Counted from the stretch's first letter, positions 36,300 through 48,139 are shown. The stretch is 64,000 bases of DNA from Sympetrum striolatum (GCA_947579665.1 OX388344.1:12270346-12334345); one strand, 5' to 3'. Notes: generated from the sequence alone by a model not told the origin. Numbers and translations: made by a program.

Positions 36300-38900
36300 A
36301 GTATTTACCAATGCCGGAACTGGGAGGGAACTGAGCATTCGTTTGAACGAAGGCAAAAGTAGAGGGCAACAGGAATGGCCTGTGCTGAAGAACAAGCGTC
36401 ATTTGGAAAAGAAGAACAGTACCTAAGGGCGAAGAGCTGGATTTGATCATAGGTCCTTCACGTCAAATTACCTATCTATGAGTAAACGCCATTAGCCCTC
36501 TCTATGAATATTCCCTCCTTCGGAAACGAACCTTCGAGGTGGTCATTTTTCAACTCCTTTCCGAACGAACCAACTCCCGATTCTAATACGTGCATGCTGT
36601 TATTAGGATTCCTATGCTCCCTTTTAACACGTATAACAGAAGGAGCTTCGCAATCCGGCGATCTCCCTCAAAGGGTGCACTCCGGGGGTCGGACCTCTTT
36701 CACAACTCCCGCACCAAAGGAAATAAGGACAGACATCGCAAAGCGTAAGGGGCGGCAGCATATCACTAATATACCTCCAATGTGACGGTAAATTGACAAA
36801 AAATCGGTCTACTTCATAATTTTCACACATAAATTACTTATGTTCTTTTACGTGTGCCGCCTCCTCACTAAGTCGAATTCATGTTCGTTGCGAATGTCTG
36901 AACTCCGATTTCATGTTTCGCCTCGCTACCAAAATTCCTCATTTCATACCGATTCCCTTCTCCGTTCATAGGGAGAATTGTGATTCTGATGTTCATTTCT
37001 TCAATCATTTAAGCGAAGATAAGGCTCAAAAGTCGAATGCAGAGGGGAGAATTTGCGCGATTTTACCTTGTATTAAGCCTGGCATTAAGTTCGGGTATAA
37101 TATGTCTCCGGATGCACGTCATAATGTTAGAATTTATTCATCGGCAGCATGGCTAATTGAATTTTATCATTTGTTGCAGTCAAAACTTAGTTTTTGCGTC
37201 GAAAGAACGATTTTTGGAGTTGAATAATCTCTGCATTACGAAGAAAAGGGACTTTAAATGCCATTTTATTACTATTTGATAGACCCCTTCGAGTGAAAAT
37301 TCCTCACGAAAAATAATGAGCCAGGGAGTGGGATGGAGGAGGACGTACTCCTCTATTCAAATCCATATCTTTAAACTGTCTTATTCGCCCGTTAAGGTCT
37401 CTATTATGTAACTAAATATAATTCAGTCAAAATGGCATTTGCGAAGATTGAATTGCGCGCTTGCGGAAGAACAGTGTGAAAATACCCAACCATAAACTGG
37501 TCTAAGTGACCACATCCAAACAGTATGTGTTTTCTAATACTGTACGGACAAATAAACACTTTCTGTAACATTTAATTAGGATCACTCGTTCAGTTTTAAC
37601 TCTAAAACACCCAGCAAATCATACATGACATTGTCGATAAATTGTCTACGAATTTTGGTTGGATTTCGACTTTCTTAATGTAATCGAAGGACTGCAGTTA
37701 TTACGACGAAGGAAAAAACATAATTCATTTAGAAATTAAGTTGAATGATAATTTCTCGTAATGTATACAATGCAAGGAATGACAATTGTAATTTAGCTAT
37801 CTAATTGTAGCTACCGCTTTCCCAAGTGAGAATTTCGAAAACACCACCGAAAAGTACTAAGAATATATACGCATATGTACCAAAAATTGGCTCCAACAAT
37901 TTAATTACTTTGAGCATTTTCTTGCTCGACTTTCGACAAATTTATTTATAAATGAGAAAATGCATATAAGAGAACGAAGTACGAACGAGCGATACGATCC
38001 CCATTCCAACGAATCCGTCAGAGCGAGCCCCTCTTCCCCTCCCCGACCTTCCAGCGTACCCTTCTCCCCCACGTTTCCCTATATAAATCCTGAGCTATTA
38101 GCGCTCGTTCCATTCTGCGACTCAACGAGAGAACGACTTGAGGTCGAACAGAGACCTCTCGAGAGCGAGCGCCTGACGCTGAATTACTCCTCGGTGACGA
38201 CCTTCCATTGCCTCATTACTTCAGAAGAGGTTTCTTACGCAGTTTCACCTTCTGGCGTTGACGCGGAAGATTGCCCTCCTGATTTCGACTGTTTTTGGGA
38301 GAATGAGTTGGAGGCATTTCCAACGAAATAAATATCCAACACTTCGCGGAGGACACCAGTCACCGTAGGAATCTGGTCATCTCAGTCCAATCAAAATCCA
38401 CGCCGTTTTCCTGCAGTTCGAAGTATCTGGACCATTCGACCCATGACGGAGAGTTGAATTACGGAGGTGAACGATCGAACTCTTGTTCTGAAAATCCACG
38501 TTTTGACCACCAAAAGTGGTCAGCCAAATTCCCTGGGTTCCAAGAACATTTCCGACAAAATCGACGGCGAAAAAACAATTCCACTACGGACCGAAGCTTC
38601 TCCTGCGCATCAGAATCTCCAGCCTCCAGTTAGGAAGATCGAGAAGAAAGTGAGTGGTGTTAGTGTTGTGAGCTATGGTCATTTTAGTGCATAATAGTGA
38701 AAAAAGTGAAGTGACTTCAAGAGGAGGTTCAGTACGCCGATGGAACGCTGAGCACGGCCACCGCTGGAGGATTACCGCAGCACAAGGTAAGGATCGCCGT
38801 TTTTCAGGTGGAAGGGTGGTAGGTTCTTTAGAAAAGGGCCCGACAAAGGGCGTTAGCAAACAGGTCTGCATTAGAGTTTGGGGGGAGTGGGAAACTTAGT
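36300..38900 (+). promoter_or_regulatory. CpG-rich region with TATA box; possible 5' end of an unidentified transcription unit (or a solo LTR)
   Basis: CpG content rises clearly over roughly 36.3-38.9 kb compared with the surrounding AT-rich DNA. TATATAAAT lies at 38080-38088, followed about 30 bases on by a plausible start region. A 123-codon open frame (37960-38331) overlaps the TATA box, so at least its beginning is unlikely to be translated. A good donor (AAG|gtaagg) occurs at 38786/38787. A second ORF from 38675 (starting MVILVHNSEK) runs into that donor. An alternative reading is an LTR carrying TATA and AATAAA (near 38327); no second LTR copy is present in the window. Confidence 0.4.
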
Positions 38901-39372
38901 TAAGTAGGGCCCACTTGATGGGCGATAGTGAAATTTGAATTGCATTGTTTGGGGGGAGTGGGAAATTGAAGTGGCAGGTATTACACACACAATGACAGAC
39001 AGGCTTTTTAGCCATTAGCAAATAAATTTACTTAGTCTTCTAAAAGTCTCTCTCTCTATCTTTTCCGTGGCAGTGGTTTTCATGCCACTGTCACACAATG
39101 GTTCTTATAGGGCTGGTTAATTGCAACTGTCGCGTGCGTCCCCCGAAATGCTTAACAGTTGCAGTTTTCTGGCGAACCTCTCCATTTAAAAAAAGAGGAT
39201 ACGAGCTGGGCACGGTACGTCTTGGCGTGGCTTGGAAACTCGTGCAAAATCTCTATTTTTAATCTCTTTAGAATGACTTAAAATTGATCAGATTTTTTAA
39301 ATTTATAGATTAAATATATATTTACCTACAGAGTGGTTTTTAATAAGATTTCATAATTTTTCTTATTTATAG

Positions 39373-39445
39373 AAGCCGGGGAACATTGTCAACGAGAGAA
39401 AGGAAATTCAATTGTCTGGAGAACTTTTTCAGGAGAAACGTCCGG
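39373..39445 (+). other. Candidate exon after the CpG-rich region
   Basis: This 73-base block has a clean acceptor (tttatag) and donor (gtaagt). Joined to the donor at 38786 it continues the frame of the ORF beginning at 38675 without a stop. A 73-base frame can stay open by chance, so coding status is not established. It could equally be a 5' UTR or non-coding exon. Confidence 0.35.
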
Positions 39446-41089
39446 GTAAGTAAATTCTACTTCGTTTGAAGTGTTTAAAATCTATCGTAAGCTTAGATGT
39501 TGAAGCTATTTTATGATTCAATTAGACTAGAGAAATACTATTAGAATGAATTTTCAGTAGTCCTTAAGGTTCATCTCGTTGAAGCCGTCTTTATTTAATG
39601 TTTTCGTAACTTTTAATAAAAAAATCATCTTCAAAACGGCTATTAAAATAAATATGAAAAAATATCCATATTCAAATACTTTGGAAATTAAATTTACCGT
39701 TAACAAACCTTACCTTTTCTATTCCTTAAACCTCTCTTGATGGGATAAAAACACCATGTTGAGTCTATTTTCATTTCAAATTCTCTTCGTTGATGACCTC
39801 AGAATTTGGATAGGTTTTAATATCGAGCCATTAACTTTTAAAAAGTAAGCTTATATTAAAAAAGGTGGGCTGCCGGTAAAGATTTTTCTTTCTTTAAGGA
39901 TGTGTGGTAATTTCAAGCTAACCAATAGAATTGACATTTTCGAAATTTTATGGTAACAAATATGTAATACAGGCTTTCTTTTCTTCCAGAATTTATTCCA
40001 GCTTGGTGAGCTTCTTGACTTTAAGTGCAATTCCAAGATTTCATGTAAAGTTTATGTGATATACTTTCATTGTATTTTTTGTTGTTAATAATAAAAGTTT
40101 CTATATTAATTATCTGCTTCAAATAATTCATTACGGAAATGGAGCTCCCAATATTTCTGTAACTAATTTGGCTATATTCCTTGCGACTGTTTTGGTGTTT
40201 CCTTGAATATACCTGTTATTGAGGATTGATCCAATATATTGCTAACGTTTTTTCGCGGAAGACCGAGGAACTTAGAGGGTTGACAGTGGATCGCGTGGGG
40301 CACGGGAGTGAGGGTAGCATCCCGAAGGCGGCGGCTCGAGGTTCCGGCCGTGGTTTTCGTAGGCAGGGATACCCCTGCCTACGAAAATACTTATACTTCG
40401 TAGGAGGCGAAGGAGCTTGGTGTGTGGAAGGTAAAATCCGTTCGAGGGGATGGCGGGGTGGTACCGAGGAAGTTGAGGCCGATACTCCTGTAAGCAACAG
40501 TTTTGCAGGGTTGTCGCAGGATTACGTGGCAGACCGCGCTTGACGCTAGGCTACACCAATATTTACTCTAACATTAGTTATTTGAGTGATCAGATTATTA
40601 AATGAAGATGACACAAACTATCGAAACAGCAGATAGACTGAATATGTTTAAGATATTAGAAATTATAGACATTTAACAGCTCGGACGATCGCGGCCGGCG
40701 CTGCGTAATGTGTTACCACTGTAAGAAAAATCGCTTTTCTTAAGTTATTTGTAAACATAAAGGGTTCAGATTTGAACAGAAAATAGTCTATTTTCTCAGA
40801 TACTTTCCCGCTAGATGATTTTCCTGCGCAAATTGGACGAAAAATAGGAGGCGACTTATTTATACAAAGGCTATTGCAATAAATTCTCCAATTTTCCATT
40901 CATTCCGGATGTCAATATCCCTAAACTTTTCACCTACTATAGTAATAGAACGAACGGAAATAGAAAGGGTTGAATCAGAGTTTGATGTTAAAAATCCCAC
41001 GTTTATTGAATTAGAGAATTAATGGCACCCGTTCCAAAAATAATTGAACAGAATCCCGCATTTCTTCGAAACATCTCTTACGACTAGCA
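39446..41089. other. Possible intron or intergenic DNA
   Basis: Apart from the palindrome at 40354-40387 and a GC-rich block around 40260-40540, no feature was recognised. The open frame at 40226-40543 crosses the palindrome and has biased composition, so I do not call it a gene. Confidence 0.35.
40354..40387. repeat. Perfect hairpin, 15-bp arms
   Basis: TTTTCGTAGGCAGGG (40354-40368) and its exact complement (40373-40387) are separated by ATAC. The word 'cttcgtagg' recurs just downstream at about 40396-40404. Confidence 0.9.
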
Positions 41090-41190
41090 CCGGCTGCGGT
41101 GGCGGAGTGGTTAGCACTCTAACGCCATGGTTCGAATCCCGGCTAGTCGGATTTTTCTGGCTGGGGAATGGTTGTTTGTCTTTAAAATAA
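41090..41190 (+). mobile_element. tRNA-derived SINE
   Basis: An A-box-like TGGCGGAGTGG (about 41100-41110) and a B box GGTTCGAATCC (about 41129-41139) are spaced as in a tRNA-derived pol III promoter. The body 'cggatttttctggctgggga' then 'atggttgtttgtc' matches the minus-strand copy at 63.5 kb. Confidence 0.75.
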
Positions 41191-41389
41191 TAATAATTAA
41201 AATGGATGTAATTGGGATCCTCCTGTTTCCATTAGAGAAATTATTATTATTATTACTGCTACTCAATGCTGAAAAATTGTTAAACAATTTTCACTCCATG
41301 TTTTTACGCAAATTTAGCTTTAGGACAATATATACATTTTCGTGGAAACTGTACACGTTGTTTTCTGTGCAGTTTTCTTTTTTCAGCTA

Positions 41390-41537
41390 CAAATTGTCAA
41401 GGATGAATATGAGCAATTAATAGAATTCACGGGTAATTATCGTATTTTATATTACCGTAAGGATACCGATTTTAGGAAAGTTCTGGCGAAGAATACTGCA
41501 TGTTTGGAGAAAGGCGACGCAAAGAAAAAGGATCTTA
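41390..41537 (+). other. Weak candidate coding exon
   Basis: After a polypyrimidine tract and 'ttttttcag' the frame reads LQIVKDEYEQLIEF, then YRILYYRKDTDFRKVLAKN, then a lysine-rich end before 'gttaat'. The codon content looks protein-like, but no partner exon and no family was found, and the donor is weak. Confidence 0.25.
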
Positions 41538-42023
41538 GGTTAATTAATTATTTTATTTTGGCTAATGTGATGAGTTTTCTTAGCCAATATATAATAAGAG
41601 CTGCAACAACAGTACGTAATACTGCGGTGAGCAATTCCAGCGAAAATTACAAGCGGTCGCGATCGGAAGTTACGGCAGTCACTTCCAGCCCCAAGGGTGG
41701 GTAGGGTGGGTAGCATGGGATTGGCTCTTACCTCCCCCTTCTTGTGGAAAGCCTCGAAGAAGTCCCGACTGTGGCTGCCAATTATGCGTGAAAAATAACT
41801 AATTCGATTTGAATTTCCAACATGGCGAGCAATCGTAGGTAAATTTCTATAGCTTAATGGTAAGTAACTATTTAATGCATGCAAATCGAAACCACCACTC
41901 TTAACATTATCCTTTATTTGATTGAAGGCGAACATCATTCACTAGTAAACGAAAACATTCCGATGCTATTCGTCAATTTTATGTTGATTTATATATATCA
42001 ATGTTTTATGGATTAAAATGTAG

Positions 42024-43746
42024 GGTAAATTTCTAGAAGAGGTCTGTTTGGGTTTTATTTTTTTTCCCACTAGAAATGCCCTGATTTCGATGAAATTATT
42101 GGGGAAGACACTTCAAACATTGCGGCTTATTATGCAGTTATTTTTGAAAATGTAAGTCATATATTTACAGAAATAGATCTATTTTTGAGTACGAAGTACA
42201 GGAATGGCCTCCGTAGAGCGTGCTTTACGTGTTAGTTAAGTGGTTTGGCCGCCAGATGTCGCGCCCTGTACCGAGTTTCAAGTCTCAGAAAAGCCCAGAA
42301 ATTGCGATATTGCGGCGTTCAAACGTTAGGTGACATAGAGCAATGTAGTTTTTGACGGCGTAAAATTGTTATTGACTAATAATAATGACTGATTTTTATA
42401 ATAACAGCCCAAATAATTAGTGTTTTCATTAATTTGAAGAGTAAGAAAGTTATATTAAAGACCAGATATGACGGAAAACAGCCAAAAAATTCATGCACAT
42501 GCGGTAAAATATAGAGTAAATACACAGATTGACAACAGTATCTCAGTGATTAACGTTTCACGCGTAAAAGAAATATATCTGTGGAAAGACCTTGGAAACC
42601 AATTTAGCTTGCTAACCAACTATAGCCTTCGATCCGAACGAGAGGGTTACTATCTTTTTCTTTACATAAAGCAAAATTTGCGACGGAACCACTGTTTTAC
42701 CATAAAATTAAACATTTCAAGGTCAGGAATTACAAAAATAAACCAAGTAATAGACAGCAGATGAAGGAATCGGAATAGATCAGCAAACAGCATCTTAGAG
42801 ATGTAATTGGTAGTTCTAAAAATTCCCCCTTCCGTTAATTCTTACCGTTAAATGTGAAATTAGAAGGAGTAGCAGTGTTTCTGTCGCAAATGTTGCTTTT
42901 TGTTAATAAAAAGATAGTCACCCTCACGTTCGGATCGCAAGCTTTAGTTGGTTTTCAAGCTGAAGTGGTTTCCAAGGTTTTTTAGAAGATTATTTAATTT
43001 CGACCAAATGCTGCTTCGTGTTAAAAAAAGATAGTCACCCTCTCGTTCGGTTCGCAAACTATAGTTGGTTTGCAAGCTAAATTGGATTTCAAGGTATTTT
43101 AACAGAGATGTTTATTTCGCATTGAACGTCAGAAATTTACCAAAGAAGCAAATCAGAAAATATTTACGACCCTCCTCCCCCCTTTTTGCCCCGAAAAATC
43201 CCGTTGTCGAGTCAGAAATTACGAAAACACAAGCAAATCAGACAATATTTACCTCATTCCCCACCCATTTTGCACAAAAAAGGCCCGTAATCGAGTCTGA
43301 AATTACGAAAATACAAGCAAATCAGACAATATTCACCTCACTCCCCCACCCCTTTTCGGTCATAAAAGTCCGTAATCGAGTCTAAAATTGACAAAAAAAC
43401 AGGTCAATCAATCGTACATTACACCCACCCAGCACCCCTTTTCACTCAAGGAAGCCCGTAAGCGAGTAGGGAATTGAAATATGGGCATATGTTAGAATGG
43501 AAATAACAGAAAAACCCCTAGCGGAACCTCGAGGAACCATCCAAAATGGCCGAAAAGCAGACGAAAAGCGACCTAAAACGATCATTTTCGGAATGAAATT
43601 CCTATGAAATTACAGTACTTAGGAGGGATTTCTCAACATATATATTAGCCGCAATCCTTCTTCTATTCAATGGAGTTAAAATCATTGTTTTATCTTCAAT
43701 ATCGATATAGAATTTCTCCCAAACAGACCTCTTCTAGAAATTTACC
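42024..43746. mobile_element. 1.72-kb TIR element with 8-bp target duplication, no transposase seen
   Basis: The left end GGTAAATTTCTAGAAGAGGT (42024 on, continuing CTGTTTGGG) recurs as an exact inverted copy ending at 43746: 29 bases of terminal repeat. The octamer AAATGTAG flanks both sides (42016-42023 and 43747-43754). Inside are three copies of a block of about 100 bp (42589-42683 inverted; 42884-42987 and 43001-43105 direct) and a tandem array of about 85-bp units (43149-43470). The open frames at 42468-42764 and 43065-43385 show no transposase motif. GG ends and 8-bp duplications would fit a Merlin-like or other non-autonomous element; the superfamily is not settled. Confidence 0.85.
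43149..43470. repeat. Tandem repeat, four units of about 85 bp, inside the TIR element
   Basis: The words 'aaatcagaaaatatttacg' (43149), 'aaatcagacaatatttacc' (43232), 'aaatcagacaatattcacc' (43319) and a weaker form near 43404 mark units spaced 83, 87 and 85 bases. Each unit also has a C-rich stretch and a 'cccgtaa.cgagt' word. Confidence 0.85.
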
Positions 43747-43754
43747 AAATGTAG

Positions 43755-44869
43755 TATAATTCATATCGCGTCTGAAGGCACTGTTGGCGCTGGTAAAACT
43801 CAGTCTCTTCATTACTCCATCTCAGTGCTCCGAAAGCCATATGGCGCATTTGTTGAGAATTCTCCTTTAAAAGGTATTTTATTTTACCTCACGCCTGCCC
43901 AAAATGGGTCCTCTTTGCTTAAAATCTCGGTAAAGTTCTGCTATCGCTCCACCCGGAATTTTTTCTTCACCCTCAGTTCGAAAAATCTCCAAAAATGGGA
44001 TGAAAAGGATTTAATCTAAAAAATATTGTAATTTTCAAAAGATTTTACTGATAACCTGTAATTATCACTGCAATAACGTAAACACATATCAAGTGAGCAC
44101 TCTTTACCCTTTGTTTTGATATAAAAATCATAACCTACGACAATTATTTGTTAGGCAATCATTTTTGGGATGTGTACATTCCTAAAATTCTCTTTAACAT
44201 TTCCTGAGCTCTGTATATTTCAATCCAAGGTTTTATCATCCTACTTCAAGCTGTCTGGTGCCTGCATAGAGTCTTTCTTGGGAGAAAATGTACTCTGTTG
44301 ATAAGCCTGATAAATGCCTACAAAATTAGGAGAGACTTTTGGAAAACCCTAAGCCAGAAACTGCTGCATGCCGAATTGGAAGATTCAATTGCAGAGTTGT
44401 CCTACCAGTGAAGCTTGTTTAATGTGAGCAAAATGACTGAGAGAGAAGAGCTCCTTAATGCTCTAGCGCATTAATGATTGTCTTTTGCCAGAAGCCATAA
44501 AAGGCATAAGTGTAATACTATTGAAAGAGTATGCCTAAGACGGCTTCATCTTTCATCGTACCAATTTCTTCAATCAAAAGTATTAACTAATAGTAATTCT
44601 CGCATTCTATTTTATCATGTCTTTGTCATCGTTCATATATTTTGATTGCAATTACATTACTGTATATTATTGGGGTAGATGATATTACAATGCCTTTAAG
44701 CAAAGCTGCAATGCTCTATGTTGCTTCTTGCTGATATCATCTTGTCGTTGGTACAGATAGTTTTCCCTCGTATATAAATTTGCTTGTGTTAGACGTTTAC
44801 TTAAATAGAGTCTCTTTCCAATGTAGGTAATTACTGCTTCAATTTCAGTTTTTTTCTGCTTATTACTTT
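43755..44869. other. Intergenic DNA, nothing recognised with confidence
   Basis: It may include the decayed 5' part of the LINE that becomes recognisable at 44870. Confidence 0.3.
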
Positions 44870-45550
44870 CTGATTCATAATATGGCTTTAGAAAAGGCAG
44901 ATGTACATTATCTGCTGCTTTTCAACTCAGAAACAATTACTATCACCAGTTTACCCAAGGACTTGTTTTTGGTTTACCAAAAGCCTGTAACTGTATCGAT
45001 CACAGAGTTGTCTTCTCTAAACTTGAAAGCTTTGGACTTCAGTGTTATTCAGTGAATTTACCAATACCAAAAAATATCCTCCATCTTCAAGCCCTCTTTC
45101 CATTATGACTCCGGTATATCAAACTGTCTTTCTTTTACCTTTCTTTGCATTCATATCTCTGTAACTTTAGGCTAGACCCACCGTATAGATTCTGTGATGA
45201 AGAAAGACTACTGGTATTTTTATATTGACTAAATTTCTCCTATTGTCTCTACTAAAACCTTGAAATTTTTATTTATGCTAAAATACAATCTCAATTATCT
45301 TATATTATTATCATCTGTGGGAATCTTAGCAATTCTAGCAAAGATTTTTCACCAAAGAAACAAACAACCAAAGTCATTTGTGATGCTTCATATTGCATAG
45401 GTGAGATGCCTTGTCTGCAATATGGATTTTAATTCTGCTATGATATTTACCTTACCTTCAATTTGTATCCTGAACTGTGGACTTCTTGTAAAATATTCTT
45501 ATAATTTAGTTCCTTCTAATTCTTCATACCACCATCAAAATGCAGTAAAA
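44870..45550 (+). mobile_element. LINE reverse-transcriptase fragment, highly decayed
   Basis: The plus strand reads YGFRKGRCTLSAAFQLRNN near 44880, then ACNCIDHRVVFSKLESFGL near 44985. These match the standard 'GFR.GRST..A' and 'KAFDcIdH..L..KL...G' reverse-transcriptase blocks. Further on ILYYYHLWE near 45305 resembles the 'YG...W' motif after the core. The DD motif is not recognisable. Confidence 0.6.
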
Positions 45551-46490
45551 ATGACATTCATCAGACAATGAAAAGATGAATTTTATCTTATTAAAAGATT
45601 AAAAATTCATACTACCTTAAAGTGATCCTCATCATACAGCCTCAGTAATTTTTAATTAATCATCAGAAATTATTATGACTACCACAGCTCTAACTGCTTT
45701 CAGAAGTAATTTAAAACAATATTTAACAAAGTACTCCTAATATTGTTATCATGATTTCCTAAATGGTCCATTTCTATGTGGAAATTGATAATGCACTATC
45801 AAACTCTGTTTTACATAAACTTATATTGTTGTGATATTGGAATACCTATATTTCTTTTTAATGTATAATGTAATGAGTAAATTCCCTAGTAGCACAATTT
45901 GTGATCACAACATGCTTGAAGCACAACATGCTTGAAGCTGTGTTGCATTTGAAGCAGCACAGTGGGTCAATATTGATATCTGAATTTTCAATGAGTGTAG
46001 GTGATTTTTAATCTACTGGGTGTACTAAGGAACTAATTGTGAACATTGAATGAATAATGCAGGCAGATCATATAGCATATTCAATACTTAATTTTTGGTT
46101 GTTATATTTTGTAGAGTTTAATACTTCTTTGTCATTTCTAGAAATCAAATTTATAATCTGATAACGAATGCAAAGTTACAGAGTTCCTTTTTTGGGAGTG
46201 AAGAATTACGTTCATTGAAGAACTGTTAACTGTGGTTACAAATATTTTGTCTTTGGAGGTCTTTCTTAACATTTCAGCCTATTTTTCATGATATCAGTCT
46301 TTAACATCACTCTTCTGTGAATATTGAATTCTCAATTTATCTTCAGGCAATTTTTCAAATATTTTAAGATTAATAAGCATGGTAAGCCAACTCACACAGA
46401 ATGTATTATGATAACTAACTGATGCATAGTGAATGCAAATTATTACCCTTCTATTTTAATAATCCTTTGAACATCATGCAGTTATAATTT
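45551..46490. other. Intergenic DNA, nothing recognised
   Basis: A short direct duplication ('catgcttgaagcacaa') lies near 45912-45940. Otherwise featureless. Confidence 0.4.
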
Positions 46491-46492
46491 AT

Positions 46493-46590
46493 ACAGTAAT
46501 TCCCCGACTTACACGGTTAATTTGTTCCAAAAATTTCTGTGTAAGTCAAAAACCACATATGTTGATGCATGACATGAAAATGTGTTATTC
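46493..46590. mobile_element. Tigger/pogo-like transposon end
   Basis: 'tacagtaattccccgactta' followed by text that folds back on itself ('cttacacgg...' against '...tgtgtaag') matches the general form of Tigger-type termini starting CAGTA. Only one end was found. Confidence 0.35.
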
Positions 46591-47179
46591 AACTTGTCAA
46601 GTACCATATATTTATGGCAGTTTCACAGATGTAACATTTTCATAGATAAAAAATAAGAAACATAAAATAAAACAACCACATAATATAAATAAAATGCTAT
46701 TATTTTATTCTCAGCACATAATACACCGTAAAACTAGTGACAGATTGCTAAGACAATGCTAACAAAATTGTTAACAAGTTCAGGTGGCAGCAAATGAATG
46801 GAATAAAAATCGGATGTGGACAGCACATGACTTTCTCCATTTCAATATTTATCTACGACAGTATTTTTGATTTCTATATTCCATCTAAACTTGGAAGATG
46901 GGTGATTAATTTCTATCATATTATCTTTTACATTACAAACATTATAAATAATGTTTTTTGGGACACGTTCGATGAAGAACGATGAAATTGGCCTTTTGCC
47001 CACAGCTCCCAGAGCGCCCACAGAGTACATAATCAGCAACTTCCGGTTTATCAGTATTTCATGAATAACTCCTAAACAATCAGTGATACAAATATATGTT
47101 AAATAGGAAAGTTATAGTAAATTACGTTTTTTAAAACTTTTATAAATGATAGAATACACCTAAATATCATATTTATGGA

Positions 47180-47475
47180 GATATTTTGCAAAACCGGAAA
47201 TTTGCTTCGAAGAATAAACCGATTACCGATTTGCTCCAAAAACTAATCAACTCTGACAGCAACCACCACAGTTCTTTTATGAAGTTTGGTATTGATACGA
47301 CTAATAGTTTTTACGTTAGAGCGCCCACTATCACACACACACACAGACATCATTCCAAAAATGGTCAATAAGTGTTCTAGGGACCCAAAACATGTATTTC
47401 CGTCGAAATCTCGAAGTTGATTTTTTTCATGAAAACAATACTTTCTGTATACTACGTATATGGAAAAAGTAATAA
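47180..47475 (+). mobile_element. Probable LINE 3'-end remnant
   Basis: The block from 'aaaccgattaccgatttgct' through 'ttatgaagtttggtattgat' and a (CA)n run to 'ggaaaaagtaataac' resembles a 3' UTR type common to some arthropod LINEs. The assignment is from memory of the pattern only. Confidence 0.3.
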
Positions 47476-47966
47476 CAGCATGTAGTAATAGTGTGCCTCT
47501 TCTTACTACTAATTACACAGTATTACTCTCCATCACAGAACTGTCACACAAGAAACTCAGTTATTAGAAAGCTCTCCTGAACAGACTAATGATCAACTGA
47601 TGAAGAGCGATGGCCATCATGTGGAAAGGCACCCCTAATTCATATCAAATTTCTTTCTCATTATATTTTTCATTCACATGCTTCATAACTAATGACTGTG
47701 GCATGAGGGAAAGGTTACCCTGGAAATCCGAAACAGCGCTGCTTTATCAGTTATATTCCCTCCCATTAGACAATTTGGTGCCAAGTTTCGAATGAAAACA
47801 AATCCCACAGGTGGATGGCAATAAAATGAAAACTCGATTCAAACTGCTGACTAGAGGGATCATCGTCGAAAGGAAACAAGATATGAGGCGATAACATATA
47901 GGAGAAGTGAGTCACAGTGATACTTGTGTGACGTCTGCGATTATGTGATATGCTACCTGAAAGACA

Positions 47967-48135
47967 AATATAGAACCGTGGCACTCGTTATAACGATACC
48001 TCAGAATTTGATCACTCTTTCTAATGGACGTAACTCCATATCTTTTTTACTGTGGGACAGAGAACGTCCAATGAATCACTCGCTATAATGCAACTCTCGT
48101 TATATGCCGTATTCGTTATAATGGGCTTCTACTGT
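47967..48135. mobile_element. Tigger-type MITE
   Basis: The right end, read inwards on the minus strand, is TACAGTAGAAGCCCATTATA then ACG. The left end 'tatagaaccgtggcactcgt' then 'tataacg' is a degenerate match. 'cgttata' words repeat inside. A flanking TA fits a TA target site. Confidence 0.5.
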
Positions 48136-48139
48136 ATAT

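Noticed and set aside
36430..36505. Possible minus-strand SINE or tRNA-like sequence
   Set aside because: Only a vague B-box-like word is present; no arm pairing and no similarity to the other SINE copies.
38000..38350. Firm call of an LTR
   Set aside because: TATA and AATAAA are present, but I could not find TG...CA ends, a target duplication, a primer-binding site or a second copy.
40226..40543. 105-codon plus-strand frame
   Set aside because: It crosses a perfect palindrome and is Gly/Arg-rich because of local GC content; an equally long frame exists on the other strand.
42468..42764. 98-codon frame inside the TIR element as a possible transposase
   Set aside because: No catalytic motif, far too short, and it overlaps a repeated block that occurs inverted elsewhere in the element.
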